Assembly: GCA_964509335.1 (NCBI GenBank)
Contig: CAZDXB010000006.1
Span: forward strand, 78,680-142,679
Source of the DNA: CAZDXB01 sp964509335
GTDB taxonomy: Bacteria; Bacteroidota; Ignavibacteria; Kapaibacteriales; UBA2268
Length of the DNA: 64,000 nucleotides
Direction: 5' to 3'
A program made the position numbers and the translations under genes. Every line of letters starts with the position of its first letter. The first letter of the stretch is position 1. Of the stretch, positions 7,979 to 16,946 are shown piece by piece. The notes beneath the pieces were generated by a model. The model saw only the letters and a program-made list of their open reading frames with translations. It did not search any database and was not told where the DNA came from.

Positions 7979-9874
7979 ATGGAAAGAATAAACAAATTCA
8001 AATTTGTTCTTTGGATTATTTTGGGAGCCGCTTTAGCGGTAGGTATAACAAGATTTATTTACGGATTGGGAGCGACCACGAATTTAACCGACAACACTCC
8101 TTGGGGCTTTTGGATTGGATTCGACGTAATGGGCGGCGTAGCTTTAGCCGCGGGCGGATTCGTTATAGCCGCTTTTAATTATATTTTCGGCAAGAAAGAA
8201 TTCAAACCCATAGCCAGAGCCGCTATTCTAACGGCGTTCTTGGGTTACGTAGCGGTTGTTGTGGGGTTGCTATTCGACTTAGGACTGCCTTGGAATATAT
8301 GGCATTTGATAATTTTCTGGAATCCGCATTCGCCGCTGTTCGAAGTCGGTTGGTGCGTTATGCTTTATCTCACAGTGCTTTTCCTCGAGTTCGCGCCGGT
8401 AGTTTTAGAGAAGTATCCCAATCTGAAATTGGTTTCCAAAATTCATAACTTTTTAGATAAAATTAAGATTCCATTAGTCATTGCCGGTATAGCTCTTTCA
8501 ACGCTTCATCAATCTTCTTTGGGAAGTTTGTTCTTGGCGATGCCTTATAGGTTGCATCCGCTCTGGTATTCGCCGGTTATCCCGGTTATTTTCTTCGTCT
8601 CGGCGATTATGCTTGGCTTGATGATGGTTATGGTCGAGAGTATGACCTCCAGCTATTTATACAAGCAGAAGCCGGAATACAACATCTTGAAGAAGCTCAG
8701 AAAATACGCGATGTTCGCTATTGGATTTTACGCGATATTCCGTTTCGCCGATATATTAATAAGAGGAGCGGGAACATTCTTAGTCGCCAGCGATTGGGGA
8801 ACGTTTATATTTTGGATTGAGATAGCCGTAACTGTCGCCATACCTATGCTATTGTTCGCTCTCTACAAGGGACGAAATATATCGGTATTATACTTTGGAG
8901 CTTTAATCGGCGTGATAGGAGTCGTGTTTAATCGCTTGAACGTCGGTGGTCTGACGCATTTGAATAACTTAACTCAAATAGGCTCGTTTTACTTTCCGTC
9001 TTGGATGGAGCTATTAATATCGGCGGGCGTCGTATCGCTGGCTATGCTGGCTTTCTTTTATTTTGTCGAGAATTACAGAGTTTGGGAAGAGCCGCCTAAA
9101 GACCCCGAAGCCGACCCTAAAAAGAAGCCGGGAATCGACCAATTTAAGCCTTATTTAGGACCGACTGCTCACAGAAACAGGATTAAGTTCTCGCTTTCGT
9201 TCGTTTTGGCTTTTGCCGTCGCTTTCGCCGCAATTTCAAGCTCGGAAATTAAAAGCGAAGGAATCGAACCGATACTCGTCGATAAATCGAGAGGCGGAGA
9301 CACATTATTAATAGACGGCAATAAAAACGGATATACGGTAGAATTTACCCATCAGGCGCATATCGACAGGGGACGCGAATGCGTAGAGTGCCATCATATG
9401 AACACGCCAAAAGACGAGAACACGGAATGCTACGAGTGCCATTCGTATATGTTCAAGGAAGGCGACGCGTTCGGACACGACTGGCACGCTTCCGAAGCCG
9501 GAGCCGATATTAAGTGTTTTGAATGCCACGACGAGGACGCAAGCAAAGGCAAAAAGTTCAGAGAGAATCCCGAGTTAATTACTGAATTGTGTTTTGAATG
9601 CCACGACGATTTAATACCGAAAGGTTCGGAAGTCCAAGACATCAAGACGTATAAAACTATGTCTTATACCGACGCATTGCACAACAGTTGCATTGATTGC
9701 CATAATAAATTCTTAGAAAAAGACAGTGCGCTAAGAGTGAGAAAGCCGAATTTGGCTAAATGCTCTAACTGCCATTATGACTACGTTGAATACGTCAAAA
9801 AAGAAAGGCTTTTCCAAGAAAAGCGAGACAGGAACAAATGGGTCGTAGTTCCGGGAGATTTTATTTTTAAATAA
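7979..9874 (+). CDS. NrfD/HmcC-type membrane protein fused to a six-haem c-type cytochrome domain
   Basis: The start is ATG 7979, with TAGGAG just upstream and one base after the preceding stop; an ATG at 7964 is in frame but less well placed. Residues 1-380 form a polytopic NrfD/HybB/HmcC-like domain with about ten helices. A further helix near 400-421 is followed by a soluble tail of about 200 residues with six CXXCH motifs (CVECH, CYECH, CFECH twice, CIDCH, CSNCH), the first near residue 468. In Hmc and Dsr complexes the membrane subunit and cytochrome (HmcA, DsrJ) are separate; here they are one chain. The tail would face the periplasm. The domain probably exchanges electrons between quinol and periplasmic carriers (inference). 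Confidence 0.88.
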   Translation: MERINKFKFVLWIILGAALAVGITRFIYGLGATTNLTDNTPWGFWIGFDVMGGVALAAGGFVIAAFNYIFGKKEFKPIARAAILTAFLGYVAVVVGLLFDLGLPWNIWHLIIFWNPHSPLFEVGWCVMLYLTVLFLEFAPVVLEKYPNLKLVSKIHNFLDKIKIPLVIAGIALSTLHQSSLGSLFLAMPYRLHPLWYSPVIPVIFFVSAIMLGLMMVMVESMTSSYLYKQKPEYNILKKLRKYAMFAIGFYAIFRFADILIRGAGTFLVASDWGTFIFWIEIAVTVAIPMLLFALYKGRNISVLYFGALIGVIGVVFNRLNVGGLTHLNNLTQIGSFYFPSWMELLISAGVVSLAMLAFFYFVENYRVWEEPPKDPEADPKKKPGIDQFKPYLGPTAHRNRIKFSLSFVLAFAVAFAAISSSEIKSEGIEPILVDKSRGGDTLLIDGNKNGYTVEFTHQAHIDRGRECVECHHMNTPKDENTECYECHSYMFKEGDAFGHDWHASEAGADIKCFECHDEDASKGKKFRENPELITELCFECHDDLIPKGSEVQDIKTYKTMSYTDALHNSCIDCHNKFLEKDSALRVRKPNLAKCSNCHYDYVEYVKKERLFQEKRDRNKWVVVPGDFIFK

Positions 9875-9883
9875 GTTAATAAC

Positions 9884-10020
9884 TATATTTTTGCTATCCT
9901 CAGGGTAAACCCTGAGGTTGACTTTTCTTTGAAAACTCGCTCCAGTTGTGTGATTGCGTCAACCTTCGGGTTTACCCGAAGGGTTCGAAGTTTGATATAC
10001 TTGAGTTTTGAGAGAGCCTC
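9884..10020. repeat. Decayed copy of a dispersed palindromic element
   Basis: It contains two palindromes, at 9898-9917 (CCTCAGGG...CCCTGAGG) and 9961-9985. A block of 32 bases at 9958-9989 is identical to 34795-34826, and similarity extends to both sides in the same order. The terminal inverted repeats seen in the other copy are degraded here. The first palindrome, followed by TTTTCTTT, could also end transcription of the redox operon. Confidence 0.6.
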
Positions 10021-10142
10021 TGAGCTTGTCAGTTTACGTATCCTTTTATTCGTTGAGACGCAAAATCTTGCGTCTCTACGCTCCCTTCTATCTCATATCA
10101 AAATTTATTTCGCGATATATGGAATAGTAATAATTGGGAAAA

Positions 10143-10170
10143 TTAACACAAAGTTAACATTTCCTTTATA
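10143..10170 (+). promoter_or_regulatory. Candidate Pho box: TTAACA repeats at 11-base period
   Basis: TTAACA occurs at 10143-10148 and 10154-10159, and a weaker TTTATA at 10165-10170, all in the same phase with 5-base spacers. This is the layout of PhoB/PhoP-type operators (TTAACA with about 5-base spacing is the Bacillus PhoP form). It lies about 80-110 bases before pstS in an operon that encodes its own PhoB/PhoR pair, so autoregulation by phosphate is likely (inference). Confidence 0.6.
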
Positions 10171-10250
10171 TTCCGCTAAAATATAGACGGTATTTTCGAA
10201 CTAACGTGTATTTCGAATTGTTAATTTTTATTATTTATTGGAGATTTGAT

Positions 10251-11336
10251 ATGAAGAATTTAGCGTTAGTTTTAAGTTTCATTGTTGTTTTTGGCGCGCT
10301 TACTTTTTCTTGCTCTAGCGATAAAGAATCGGGAGAGAAAGAGAAAACCGAAAAAGGTAAGAAGAGCGATAGCGAGCTATTAGGAGCCGGGGCGACATTT
10401 CCGTATCCTTTGTATTCCAAGATGTTCGATATGTATCATAAGCTCAAAGACGTCGAAGTAAATTATCAGGCGATTGGTTCAGGCGGCGGCATCAGGCAAA
10501 TGATGAACCAAACTGTAGATTTTGGCGGAACCGACGCTTTTATGGACGAAGAAGAGCTGGCGGATGTAAAAAATTCGCTCGTTCATATTCCTATATGTTT
10601 AGGCGCGGTAGCGGTGTCTTATAATTTGGGGGTCGATAAAACGCTGAAGCTTACGGGACAGGTTTTAGCCGATATATTCCTTGGCAATATTACCAAATGG
10701 AATCACAAGGAAATAAAGAAGTTGAATCCAAGCGTTGAATTGCCCGATAAAGAGATTATAGTAGTTCATAGGTCTGACGGAAGCGGCACGACGTTTATTT
10801 TTAGCGACTATTTATCCAAAATTTCCGACGCTTGGAAAGAAAAGGTAGGGAAAGGAAAATCGCTTAATTGGCCCGTGGGATTAGGCGGCAAGGGCAACCA
10901 AGGCGTAGCGGGTTACATTAAACAAATGGAAGGCTCGATTGGCTACGTTGAAGTAATATACGCTACTAAGAACGATATGCCGGTCGCTCAAATGAGAAAC
11001 AAATCGGGTAATTATATTAATCCCGGCATTGAATCGGTGAGTAAAGCCGCGGACGTGGAGCTTCCCGCCCATACGAGAGTGTCTTTAACCAACACCGACG
11101 CGGAAGAGGGGTATCCTATAAGCGGGTTTACTTGGATATTGCTTTATAAAGACTTGGACTACAAAGATATTACAAAAAAGAAAGCGGAGAAAATCGTCGA
11201 TTTGATTTGGTGGATGACTCACGAAGGACAAAAGTACGTCAAGCCTTTGCATTACGGACCTTTGTCTGAAAAAGCCCAGAAAGCGGCGGAAAACTTATTG
11301 AAACAGATTACTTATAAAGGCGAGAAATTACTTTAA
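10251..11336 (+). CDS. pstS: Phosphate ABC transporter substrate-binding lipoprotein PstS
   Basis: The start is ATG 10251, preceded by GGAGAT; a longer frame exists but begins with a poor start. The N-terminus is a lipoprotein signal ending in the lipobox LTFSC, followed by a charged linker. The mature protein (361 residues in all) begins with GAGATFPYPLY, typical of PstS, and has the phosphate-binding segments IGSGGGIRQM, GGTDAF and HRSDGSGTTF. It captures periplasmic phosphate for PstC/PstA. First gene of a seven-gene phosphate operon behind a candidate Pho box. Confidence 0.95.
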   Translation: MKNLALVLSFIVVFGALTFSCSSDKESGEKEKTEKGKKSDSELLGAGATFPYPLYSKMFDMYHKLKDVEVNYQAIGSGGGIRQMMNQTVDFGGTDAFMDEEELADVKNSLVHIPICLGAVAVSYNLGVDKTLKLTGQVLADIFLGNITKWNHKEIKKLNPSVELPDKEIIVVHRSDGSGTTFIFSDYLSKISDAWKEKVGKGKSLNWPVGLGGKGNQGVAGYIKQMEGSIGYVEVIYATKNDMPVAQMRNKSGNYINPGIESVSKAADVELPAHTRVSLTNTDAEEGYPISGFTWILLYKDLDYKDITKKKAEKIVDLIWWMTHEGQKYVKPLHYGPLSEKAQKAAENLLKQITYKGEKLL

Positions 11337-11363
11337 ACCATACTGAAGGCTATAGGCAACTTA

Positions 11364-12236
11364 ATGACTGGCGACCGAAATTTCAATATAGTTTTAAAAG
11401 CAAGCGTGGTTATGCTTCTGTTGCTAACTGCGGGAATATTTATAACGCTTTTATACAATTCTATTCCCACTATTAACAAGCTGGGATTTGATTTTGTCGT
11501 AAGTAAAGTATGGGATCCGGTAGCGGGCGAATACGGAGCTTTGCCTTTTATTGTCGGCACTTTGACAACGTCTTTTCTAGCCTTGATTATTTCTTTTCCT
11601 TTCGCGATTGTCATAGCCATATTTTTAGGCGAATACTTCACTTCCGGCTTCTTTCATAACGCGATAAAAAGCGCCGTGGAGCTATTGGCGGGAATTCCGT
11701 CTATCGTTTACGGATTTTGGGGCTTGTTTATTTTTGTTCCAGTAATACGCGATTTGGAAATGCAACTTGGCGTTTTGCCTTACGGCATAGGAATCTTTAC
11801 TTCGTCCGTAATATTGGCGATTATGATAATACCTTATTCCGCCTCGATTTCATACGAAGTTATTAACTTAGTTCCGGCGGATATAAAGGAAGCGGCTTAT
11901 TCGCTTGGAGCGACCCGATTCGAAGTAATCAGAAAAGTCGTAGTTCCTTATTCAAGTTCGGGTATCGTAGCGGGCGTTTTACTCTCGCTTGGAAGAGCTT
12001 TGGGAGAGACAATGGCTGTTACGATGGTTATCGGCAACTCGAATATAATGCCGGAAAACATTTTCGCTCCCGGCAACACTATGGCGAGCGTGATAGCTAA
12101 CGAGTTTACCGAAGCCACGGGAGAACAATATCTATCGGCTTTAATTGAGATTGGCTTATTGCTGTTTTTGATAACGGCGATTGTTAACTTTTTGGGCAAG
12201 TATATTATTAGGAAATTAAGTCATAAGTCAAAGTAA
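11364..12236 (+). CDS. pstC: Phosphate ABC transporter permease PstC
   Basis: A 290-residue inner-membrane permease with about six helices. The cytoplasmic coupling loop is visible as VPADIKEAAYSLGATRFEVI, followed by GRALGETMAV, which is characteristic of PstC/PstA. It lies 27 bases after pstS and 9 bases before pstA. The ribosome binding site is weak, so translation may depend on coupling. Confidence 0.94.
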   Translation: MTGDRNFNIVLKASVVMLLLLTAGIFITLLYNSIPTINKLGFDFVVSKVWDPVAGEYGALPFIVGTLTTSFLALIISFPFAIVIAIFLGEYFTSGFFHNAIKSAVELLAGIPSIVYGFWGLFIFVPVIRDLEMQLGVLPYGIGIFTSSVILAIMIIPYSASISYEVINLVPADIKEAAYSLGATRFEVIRKVVVPYSSSGIVAGVLLSLGRALGETMAVTMVIGNSNIMPENIFAPGNTMASVIANEFTEATGEQYLSALIEIGLLLFLITAIVNFLGKYIIRKLSHKSK

Positions 12237-12245
12237 AGAATTGAT

Positions 12246-13094
12246 ATGAGCGACAAGAAAGTATATTTCAGGTTATTCAAAGACAAAGTCTTTCAAGGAT
12301 TTATTATACTTTTTTCAATAGTAGCCCTTCTGCCGTTGATATTTATACTCTATTATCTTATAGATATGGGGATTGGCTCGCTGAATTGGGACTTCTTTTT
12401 CGAGTTGCCGAATCCTCCGGGAGAGCCGGGAGGCGGCGTTTTTAACGCTATCGTAGGAACTTTAATGTTAATCTCTGTAGCGTCGGCAATAGCGATGCCT
12501 CCTTCGATAGCTCTTGGAATTTATCTCGCGGAATCGAAAAACACTAAGTTCGCCGAAACGATTCGATTGTGCGTAGAAGTTTTGCAAGGAATTCCTTCTA
12601 TAGTTATAGGAATATTGGCTTACGTGTGGGTGGTCGTGCCGATGGGCGGTTTTAGCGCTTTTTCCGGCGGAGTCGCTCTTTCTATTATGATGATTCCCGT
12701 CGTGGCGAAATCGACCGAAGAAACTCTTAAGTTAATTCCGACGTCGATTAAGGAAGCGTCTTTAGCTCTTGGCGCGCCGTATTATAAGACAATTTTAAAA
12801 GTTGTTTTGCCCTCGGGTTTAAGCGGAATACTAAGCGGCGTTCTCCTGGCTATAGCTCGTATAGCCGGCGAGACGGCGCCTCTTTTGTTCACCGCTTTCG
12901 GTAATCCTTTTATGAATTTGAGTGTATTTAAACCGGTAAATTCATTGCCGTTGTTGATTTTTAATTACGCGAGCAGTCCTTACGAAGATTGGCACGCAAA
13001 AGCGTGGGGAGCTTCATTTATTTTAATAGCGTTCGTTTTATTGTTGAATTTAATAGCAAAGGCGGTATCGAAGAAATGGAAAGTAAAGTTCTAA
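12246..13094 (+). CDS. pstA: Phosphate ABC transporter permease PstA
   Basis: A 282-residue permease with six helices, pairing with PstC. The coupling loop reads IPTSIKEASLALGAPYYKTI, and IARIAGETAPLLFTAFGN is the typical PstA signature. The region PNPPGEPGGGVFNAIVGTL is also conserved in the family. Its 3' end overlaps the start of pstB by 19 bases. Confidence 0.94.
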   Translation: MSDKKVYFRLFKDKVFQGFIILFSIVALLPLIFILYYLIDMGIGSLNWDFFFELPNPPGEPGGGVFNAIVGTLMLISVASAIAMPPSIALGIYLAESKNTKFAETIRLCVEVLQGIPSIVIGILAYVWVVVPMGGFSAFSGGVALSIMMIPVVAKSTEETLKLIPTSIKEASLALGAPYYKTILKVVLPSGLSGILSGVLLAIARIAGETAPLLFTAFGNPFMNLSVFKPVNSLPLLIFNYASSPYEDWHAKAWGASFILIAFVLLLNLIAKAVSKKWKVKF

Positions 13095-13834
13095 GCATCC
13101 AAAATTTTAACGGATATTACGGCGACAACAAGGTTTTAAGCGATATAAACCTTGAAATTAATCCCAATAGCGTAACGGCTATTATGGGACCTTCAGGTTG
13201 CGGTAAGACGACTTTAATTCGCGCTATTAATCGTATGCACGAGTTCACTCCCGGAGCTAAGACAAAGGGCAACATATATCTATACGATAAAGATATTTAT
13301 AAGATGGAGCCTATTATTGTCAGAAGGAAAATTGGCATGGTGTTCCAAAGACCAAATCCGTTTCCTACTATGAGCATATACGACAACGTTATCGCCGGAT
13401 ATAAACTTAACGGCGTCAGGAAAAGTAAGACCGATAGAAATCAAATAGTTGAAGACGCTCTAAAAAAAGCCGCCTTGTGGGACGAAGTGAAAGACGATTT
13501 ACACAAAAGAGGAGCTTTTCTTTCCGGCGGTCAACAGCAACGGTTATGTATAGCTAGAGCGTTGGCTATGAACCCGGAGATTTTATTGCTAGACGAACCC
13601 ACTTCCGCTCTCGACCCTAAAGCCACGGCGAGAATCGAGGAGTTAATTAACGTATTGAAAGAGCACGTTACAATGGTTCTCGTTACGCACAATATTTCTC
13701 AAGCGGCGAGAATTTCTAATTACACCGCGTTTTTGTTCTTAGGCGAGCTGGTTGAATACGGGAAAACGAAGAAAATGTTCACAACGCCGCAAGATAAGAG
13801 AACGGAAGAATATTTAATTGGAAAATTTGGTTAA
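13076..13834 (+). CDS. pstB: Phosphate ABC transporter ATPase PstB
   Basis: I choose ATG 13076 over an upstream TTG, because it gives 252 residues, the normal PstB length, beginning just before the first ABC strand. Walker A is GPSGCGKTT, the Q-loop follows in VFQRPNPFP, the signature is LSGGQQQRLCIARAL, Walker B is ILLLDEPTSALDP, and the switch His is in VTHNI. It energises the PstC/PstA channel. The start lies inside the end of pstA. Confidence 0.95.
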   Translation: MESKVLSIQNFNGYYGDNKVLSDINLEINPNSVTAIMGPSGCGKTTLIRAINRMHEFTPGAKTKGNIYLYDKDIYKMEPIIVRRKIGMVFQRPNPFPTMSIYDNVIAGYKLNGVRKSKTDRNQIVEDALKKAALWDEVKDDLHKRGAFLSGGQQQRLCIARALAMNPEILLLDEPTSALDPKATARIEELINVLKEHVTMVLVTHNISQAARISNYTAFLFLGELVEYGKTKKMFTTPQDKRTEEYLIGKFG

Positions 13835-13849
13835 TAATTTGGAGTAAAA

Positions 13850-14503
13850 ATGATAGACGAAGAAATAAATAAGCTTAAAAGAAAAGTGATTAACTTCGCT
13901 TTTCATACGCATAATATGCTGAAGAGCTGTTTAACCGGATTGACCGAGCGCGACAATAATCTGTTGATGTCGGTCATTGTCAAAGAAGAGAAGAAAGCTA
14001 ATAAGTTGGATTTAAATATTGAGAAACATTGCGTTTCCACTATAGCTCAGTATGGACCGAAAGCTTCGCATCTGCGGGCGGTTTTGATGATTATGAAGAT
14101 GAACAACGATTTGGAAAGAATGGCTGACCACTGCGTCAATATATCGCATTGCGTTCTCGATATTTTCGACAACTTGGTTTATTATATGCCCAACGACGAT
14201 TTAACTCTTATGTTCCAGAAAGTATTAGCGATGATAGACAACAGCGTCAAGGCTTTTATAGAAAGCGACGATAAGTTGGCGAAAAAGGTTTGCGACAGCG
14301 ACGAATTAATCAATCAACTGAAGCATCAGTTGACGGAATATTTCGCCGAAAGAATACAAGAAGACGGCGAGAAGATTAACGATTATCTTAACTTGATGGA
14401 AGTCGTCAGGAATTTGGAGAGAATAGCCGATTTATCCACGAATGTTTCAGAAGACGTTGTTTATATGAGCGAGGGAATAGTAATTAAACATCCTAAATTA
14501 TAA
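13850..14503 (+). CDS. phoU: Phosphate signalling protein PhoU
   Basis: 217 residues, all helical, with two PhoU repeats. Each repeat carries the metal-contacting pattern (ERMADHCVNIS in the first, ERIADLSTNVSEDVVY in the second). Family knowledge: PhoU links the Pst transporter to the PhoR kinase and represses the regulon when phosphate is ample. GGAG precedes the ATG; the gene sits between pstB and the phoB-like regulator. Confidence 0.93.
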   Translation: MIDEEINKLKRKVINFAFHTHNMLKSCLTGLTERDNNLLMSVIVKEEKKANKLDLNIEKHCVSTIAQYGPKASHLRAVLMIMKMNNDLERMADHCVNISHCVLDIFDNLVYYMPNDDLTLMFQKVLAMIDNSVKAFIESDDKLAKKVCDSDELINQLKHQLTEYFAERIQEDGEKINDYLNLMEVVRNLERIADLSTNVSEDVVYMSEGIVIKHPKL

Positions 14504-14515
14504 AAAGGCGATAAA

Positions 14516-15211
14516 ATGAAGTATCAAAACAAAACTATCGCTATTGTTGACGACGAGCCGGATATTTTGGAACTTGTCGAGATTAATCTGATTAAATCCG
14601 GATTTAAAACGGAGACTTTTTTGGAGGCCAGCTCTTTTTACGAGTATATCGACAAGAAGACGCCCGATTTGCTAATACTCGATTTGATGCTGCCGGACGC
14701 CGACGGAATCGAAATTTGCAAATTCTTAAAAAAGGGCGATAGGTTCTCGACTATGCCAATTATTATACTAACGGCTAAAAACGAGGAAATCGACAGGGTT
14801 ATCACTTTTGAGTTGGGGGTGGACGATTACATTACCAAGCCTTTTTATCCCAGAGAGTTAGTCGCTCGCGTAAAAGCGGTTTTGCGGCGAGTTTACAACG
14901 AGAAAGTCGAGGATAGAATTACTATCGGCGGCATTTTAGAAATCGACGCTCAAAAATATAAAGTTACGAGCGAAGGGCTAAAGATAGACTTAACGCCGAC
15001 GGAATTCAAAATTCTACACTTGCTTTCGGGAAATATCGGCTACGTATTTTCTAGAAACAAAATTTTAGATTATATTAACGACGGCGAAAAAAGAGTTTTA
15101 CCGAGAACAATCGACGTTCATATTAGGAATTTGAGAGATAAGCTTGGGAGAAGCGGCAGATTTATCAAGAACGTAAGAACAATTGGATATAAAATTGAAG
15201 ACGAGAAATGA
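14516..15211 (+). CDS. phoB: PhoB-like OmpR-family response regulator
   Basis: 231 residues. The receiver domain has DDEPD, phospho-acceptor D56 (ILDLMLPDADG), Thr in LTAK and Lys in TKPF. A winged-helix DNA-binding domain covers about 130-230 (DLTPTEFKILHLL; RTIDVHIRNLRDKLG; VRTIGYKI). Its position after phoU and the 4-base ATGA overlap with the kinase gene support the PhoB role. Likely target: the TTAACA repeats before pstS. Confidence 0.88.
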   Translation: MKYQNKTIAIVDDEPDILELVEINLIKSGFKTETFLEASSFYEYIDKKTPDLLILDLMLPDADGIEICKFLKKGDRFSTMPIIILTAKNEEIDRVITFELGVDDYITKPFYPRELVARVKAVLRRVYNEKVEDRITIGGILEIDAQKYKVTSEGLKIDLTPTEFKILHLLSGNIGYVFSRNKILDYINDGEKRVLPRTIDVHIRNLRDKLGRSGRFIKNVRTIGYKIEDEK

Positions 15212-16932
15212 ATAAGATTTTTACAAAAATGATTGGCGGCTACGTTGCCATCACGATTATATTTTCGTTGACTCTGTTTTTTTCTTTCGATTTTGTTAAA
15301 ACTTTTTACCTAGAGTCTCTTCAAAGAAATCTGGAGCGATTTAGTTTAACAATAGAAGATAGAGTTCGAGCCTGCCTGTTAGAAGATAAGTTAAACGAAC
15401 TAAACGATTACGTTACAAAAATTGGAAAGAAAACCGAAACTAGAATAACAATAGTGGCTACCGACGGAAAAGTTCTTGCCGACTCGGAAGCCAATCCCGC
15501 TAAGATGGAGAATCACGCTACTCGTCCAGAGATAGCTTACGCTTTTTCCAACGATGAATTCGGTTCGTCTTTAAGGCACAGCGCGACTGTGGACGCGGAT
15601 ATGCTATACGTCGCTTATCCTATTAAAAGAAAGGGCAAGCCTCAAGTTGTTATTCGAACAAGCGTTTACGCGAGCGATATAAACAAAGTCGTCTCCAAAA
15701 TAAAAGCCAATATTTTAGAATTATCGCTGGCGGCTTTTCTTTTGGCGGCGATAGTAATATTCGTGTTTTCGAGACGAATGACCGGACCGCTCGAAGATTT
15801 AACAAAGGCGTCGGAAAAAGTGGCTTCGGGGGATTTTTCGGCTAAAGTCTTCGTAAATAAAAAAGACGAAATTAAGACTTTGGCGGATAATTTCAACGCT
15901 ATGACCGAGAGGATTAGCGGACTTTTCGAAAGGCTTTCCAGCCAGAAGGAAGAATTATACGGCATTATTTCCTCGATGAACGAAGGACTGGCGGTTATCG
16001 ACGAAAGCGGCGTCGTGGTTTTGGGCAACAGGAGCTTCAGGAAAATCGTTCAAAGCGAGGAAGTCGAGGGCAAAAATTACTGGGAGCTAATGCGAGACGA
16101 GAAAATCAGCAAGCTCTTCAAAAAAGTCAAGAAAAAGAAGCAGTTCAGAAAAACGGAAGCGCAGATTAAAGGGAAATATTATAGCTGTAGCGCTAACTAT
16201 ATAGACGCGAAAAATGAAATAGCGATAGTTTTCTTCGACGTTTCGGAAGCGAAGACAGTCTCGGATATGAAAAAGGATTTTATCGTGAACGTCTCGCACG
16301 AGCTAAGGACGCCGCTGACGGCTATTCAAGGATTCGTCGAGACTTTGGAAGAGGAAGTCGGGGAGAGGCAGAAGAAGTATTTGGAAATTATCAAGCGGCA
16401 CGCGCACCGGCTTATATTGATTCTGAAAGATTTGCTCCGAATTTCCGAGCTGGAGGATAAAAGCGTAGAATTAGATATTTCGGAGATTGACTTCGACAGT
16501 TTGCTGGAAGACGTTACCTCGATTTTCGAACAGAAAGCTAAAGAGAAGAACATCGACATAAAAGTGGAAATAGCCGACGAACTGCCAGCTTTCAAAGGCG
16601 ATTATTACAAGCTGGAGCAGTTGTTCATCAATTTAATCGATAATTCAATCAAATACACCGACGAGGGCTGGGTGAAAATAAAAATAGAGCCGAGCGACGG
16701 CGATATTAATATATCAATCAGCGACACGGGAATCGGCATTCCGGAAACGCACTTGAACAGAATATTCGAACGATTTTACAGGGTCGATAAATCCCGCTCG
16801 CGCAAGAACGGCGGCACGGGCTTAGGATTATCGATAGTAAAGCATATAGCTAAGCTTCACAACGGCGAGTTGCGCGTCAAAAGCGAACAGGGCAAAGGCA
16901 CGGAGTTTATAGTGAGGCTGCCGATGGGGTGA
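15208..16932 (+). CDS. phoR: PhoR-like sensor histidine kinase
   Basis: 574 residues: a first membrane helix (about 9-30), a periplasmic or membrane-proximal sensory region (to about 165), a second helix (about 168-188), HAMP (about 190-245), PAS (about 250-345), and a HisKA domain with H364 in VNVSHELRTPLTAI. The ATPase domain has LFINLIDNSIKYT, SDTGIGIP and GTGLGLSIVKHI. PhoR proteins with a HAMP-PAS layout are typical outside the enterics. Overlaps phoB by four bases; last gene of the phosphate operon. Confidence 0.88.
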   Translation: MNKIFTKMIGGYVAITIIFSLTLFFSFDFVKTFYLESLQRNLERFSLTIEDRVRACLLEDKLNELNDYVTKIGKKTETRITIVATDGKVLADSEANPAKMENHATRPEIAYAFSNDEFGSSLRHSATVDADMLYVAYPIKRKGKPQVVIRTSVYASDINKVVSKIKANILELSLAAFLLAAIVIFVFSRRMTGPLEDLTKASEKVASGDFSAKVFVNKKDEIKTLADNFNAMTERISGLFERLSSQKEELYGIISSMNEGLAVIDESGVVVLGNRSFRKIVQSEEVEGKNYWELMRDEKISKLFKKVKKKKQFRKTEAQIKGKYYSCSANYIDAKNEIAIVFFDVSEAKTVSDMKKDFIVNVSHELRTPLTAIQGFVETLEEEVGERQKKYLEIIKRHAHRLILILKDLLRISELEDKSVELDISEIDFDSLLEDVTSIFEQKAKEKNIDIKVEIADELPAFKGDYYKLEQLFINLIDNSIKYTDEGWVKIKIEPSDGDINISISDTGIGIPETHLNRIFERFYRVDKSRSRKNGGTGLGLSIVKHIAKLHNGELRVKSEQGKGTEFIVRLPMG

Positions 16933-16946
16933 AGCGGGGGTGAATT

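Noticed and set aside
9961..9989. GGGTTCGAA as possible tRNA T-arm
   Set aside because: It belongs to a palindromic repeat; no acceptor stem, anticodon arm or CCA context.
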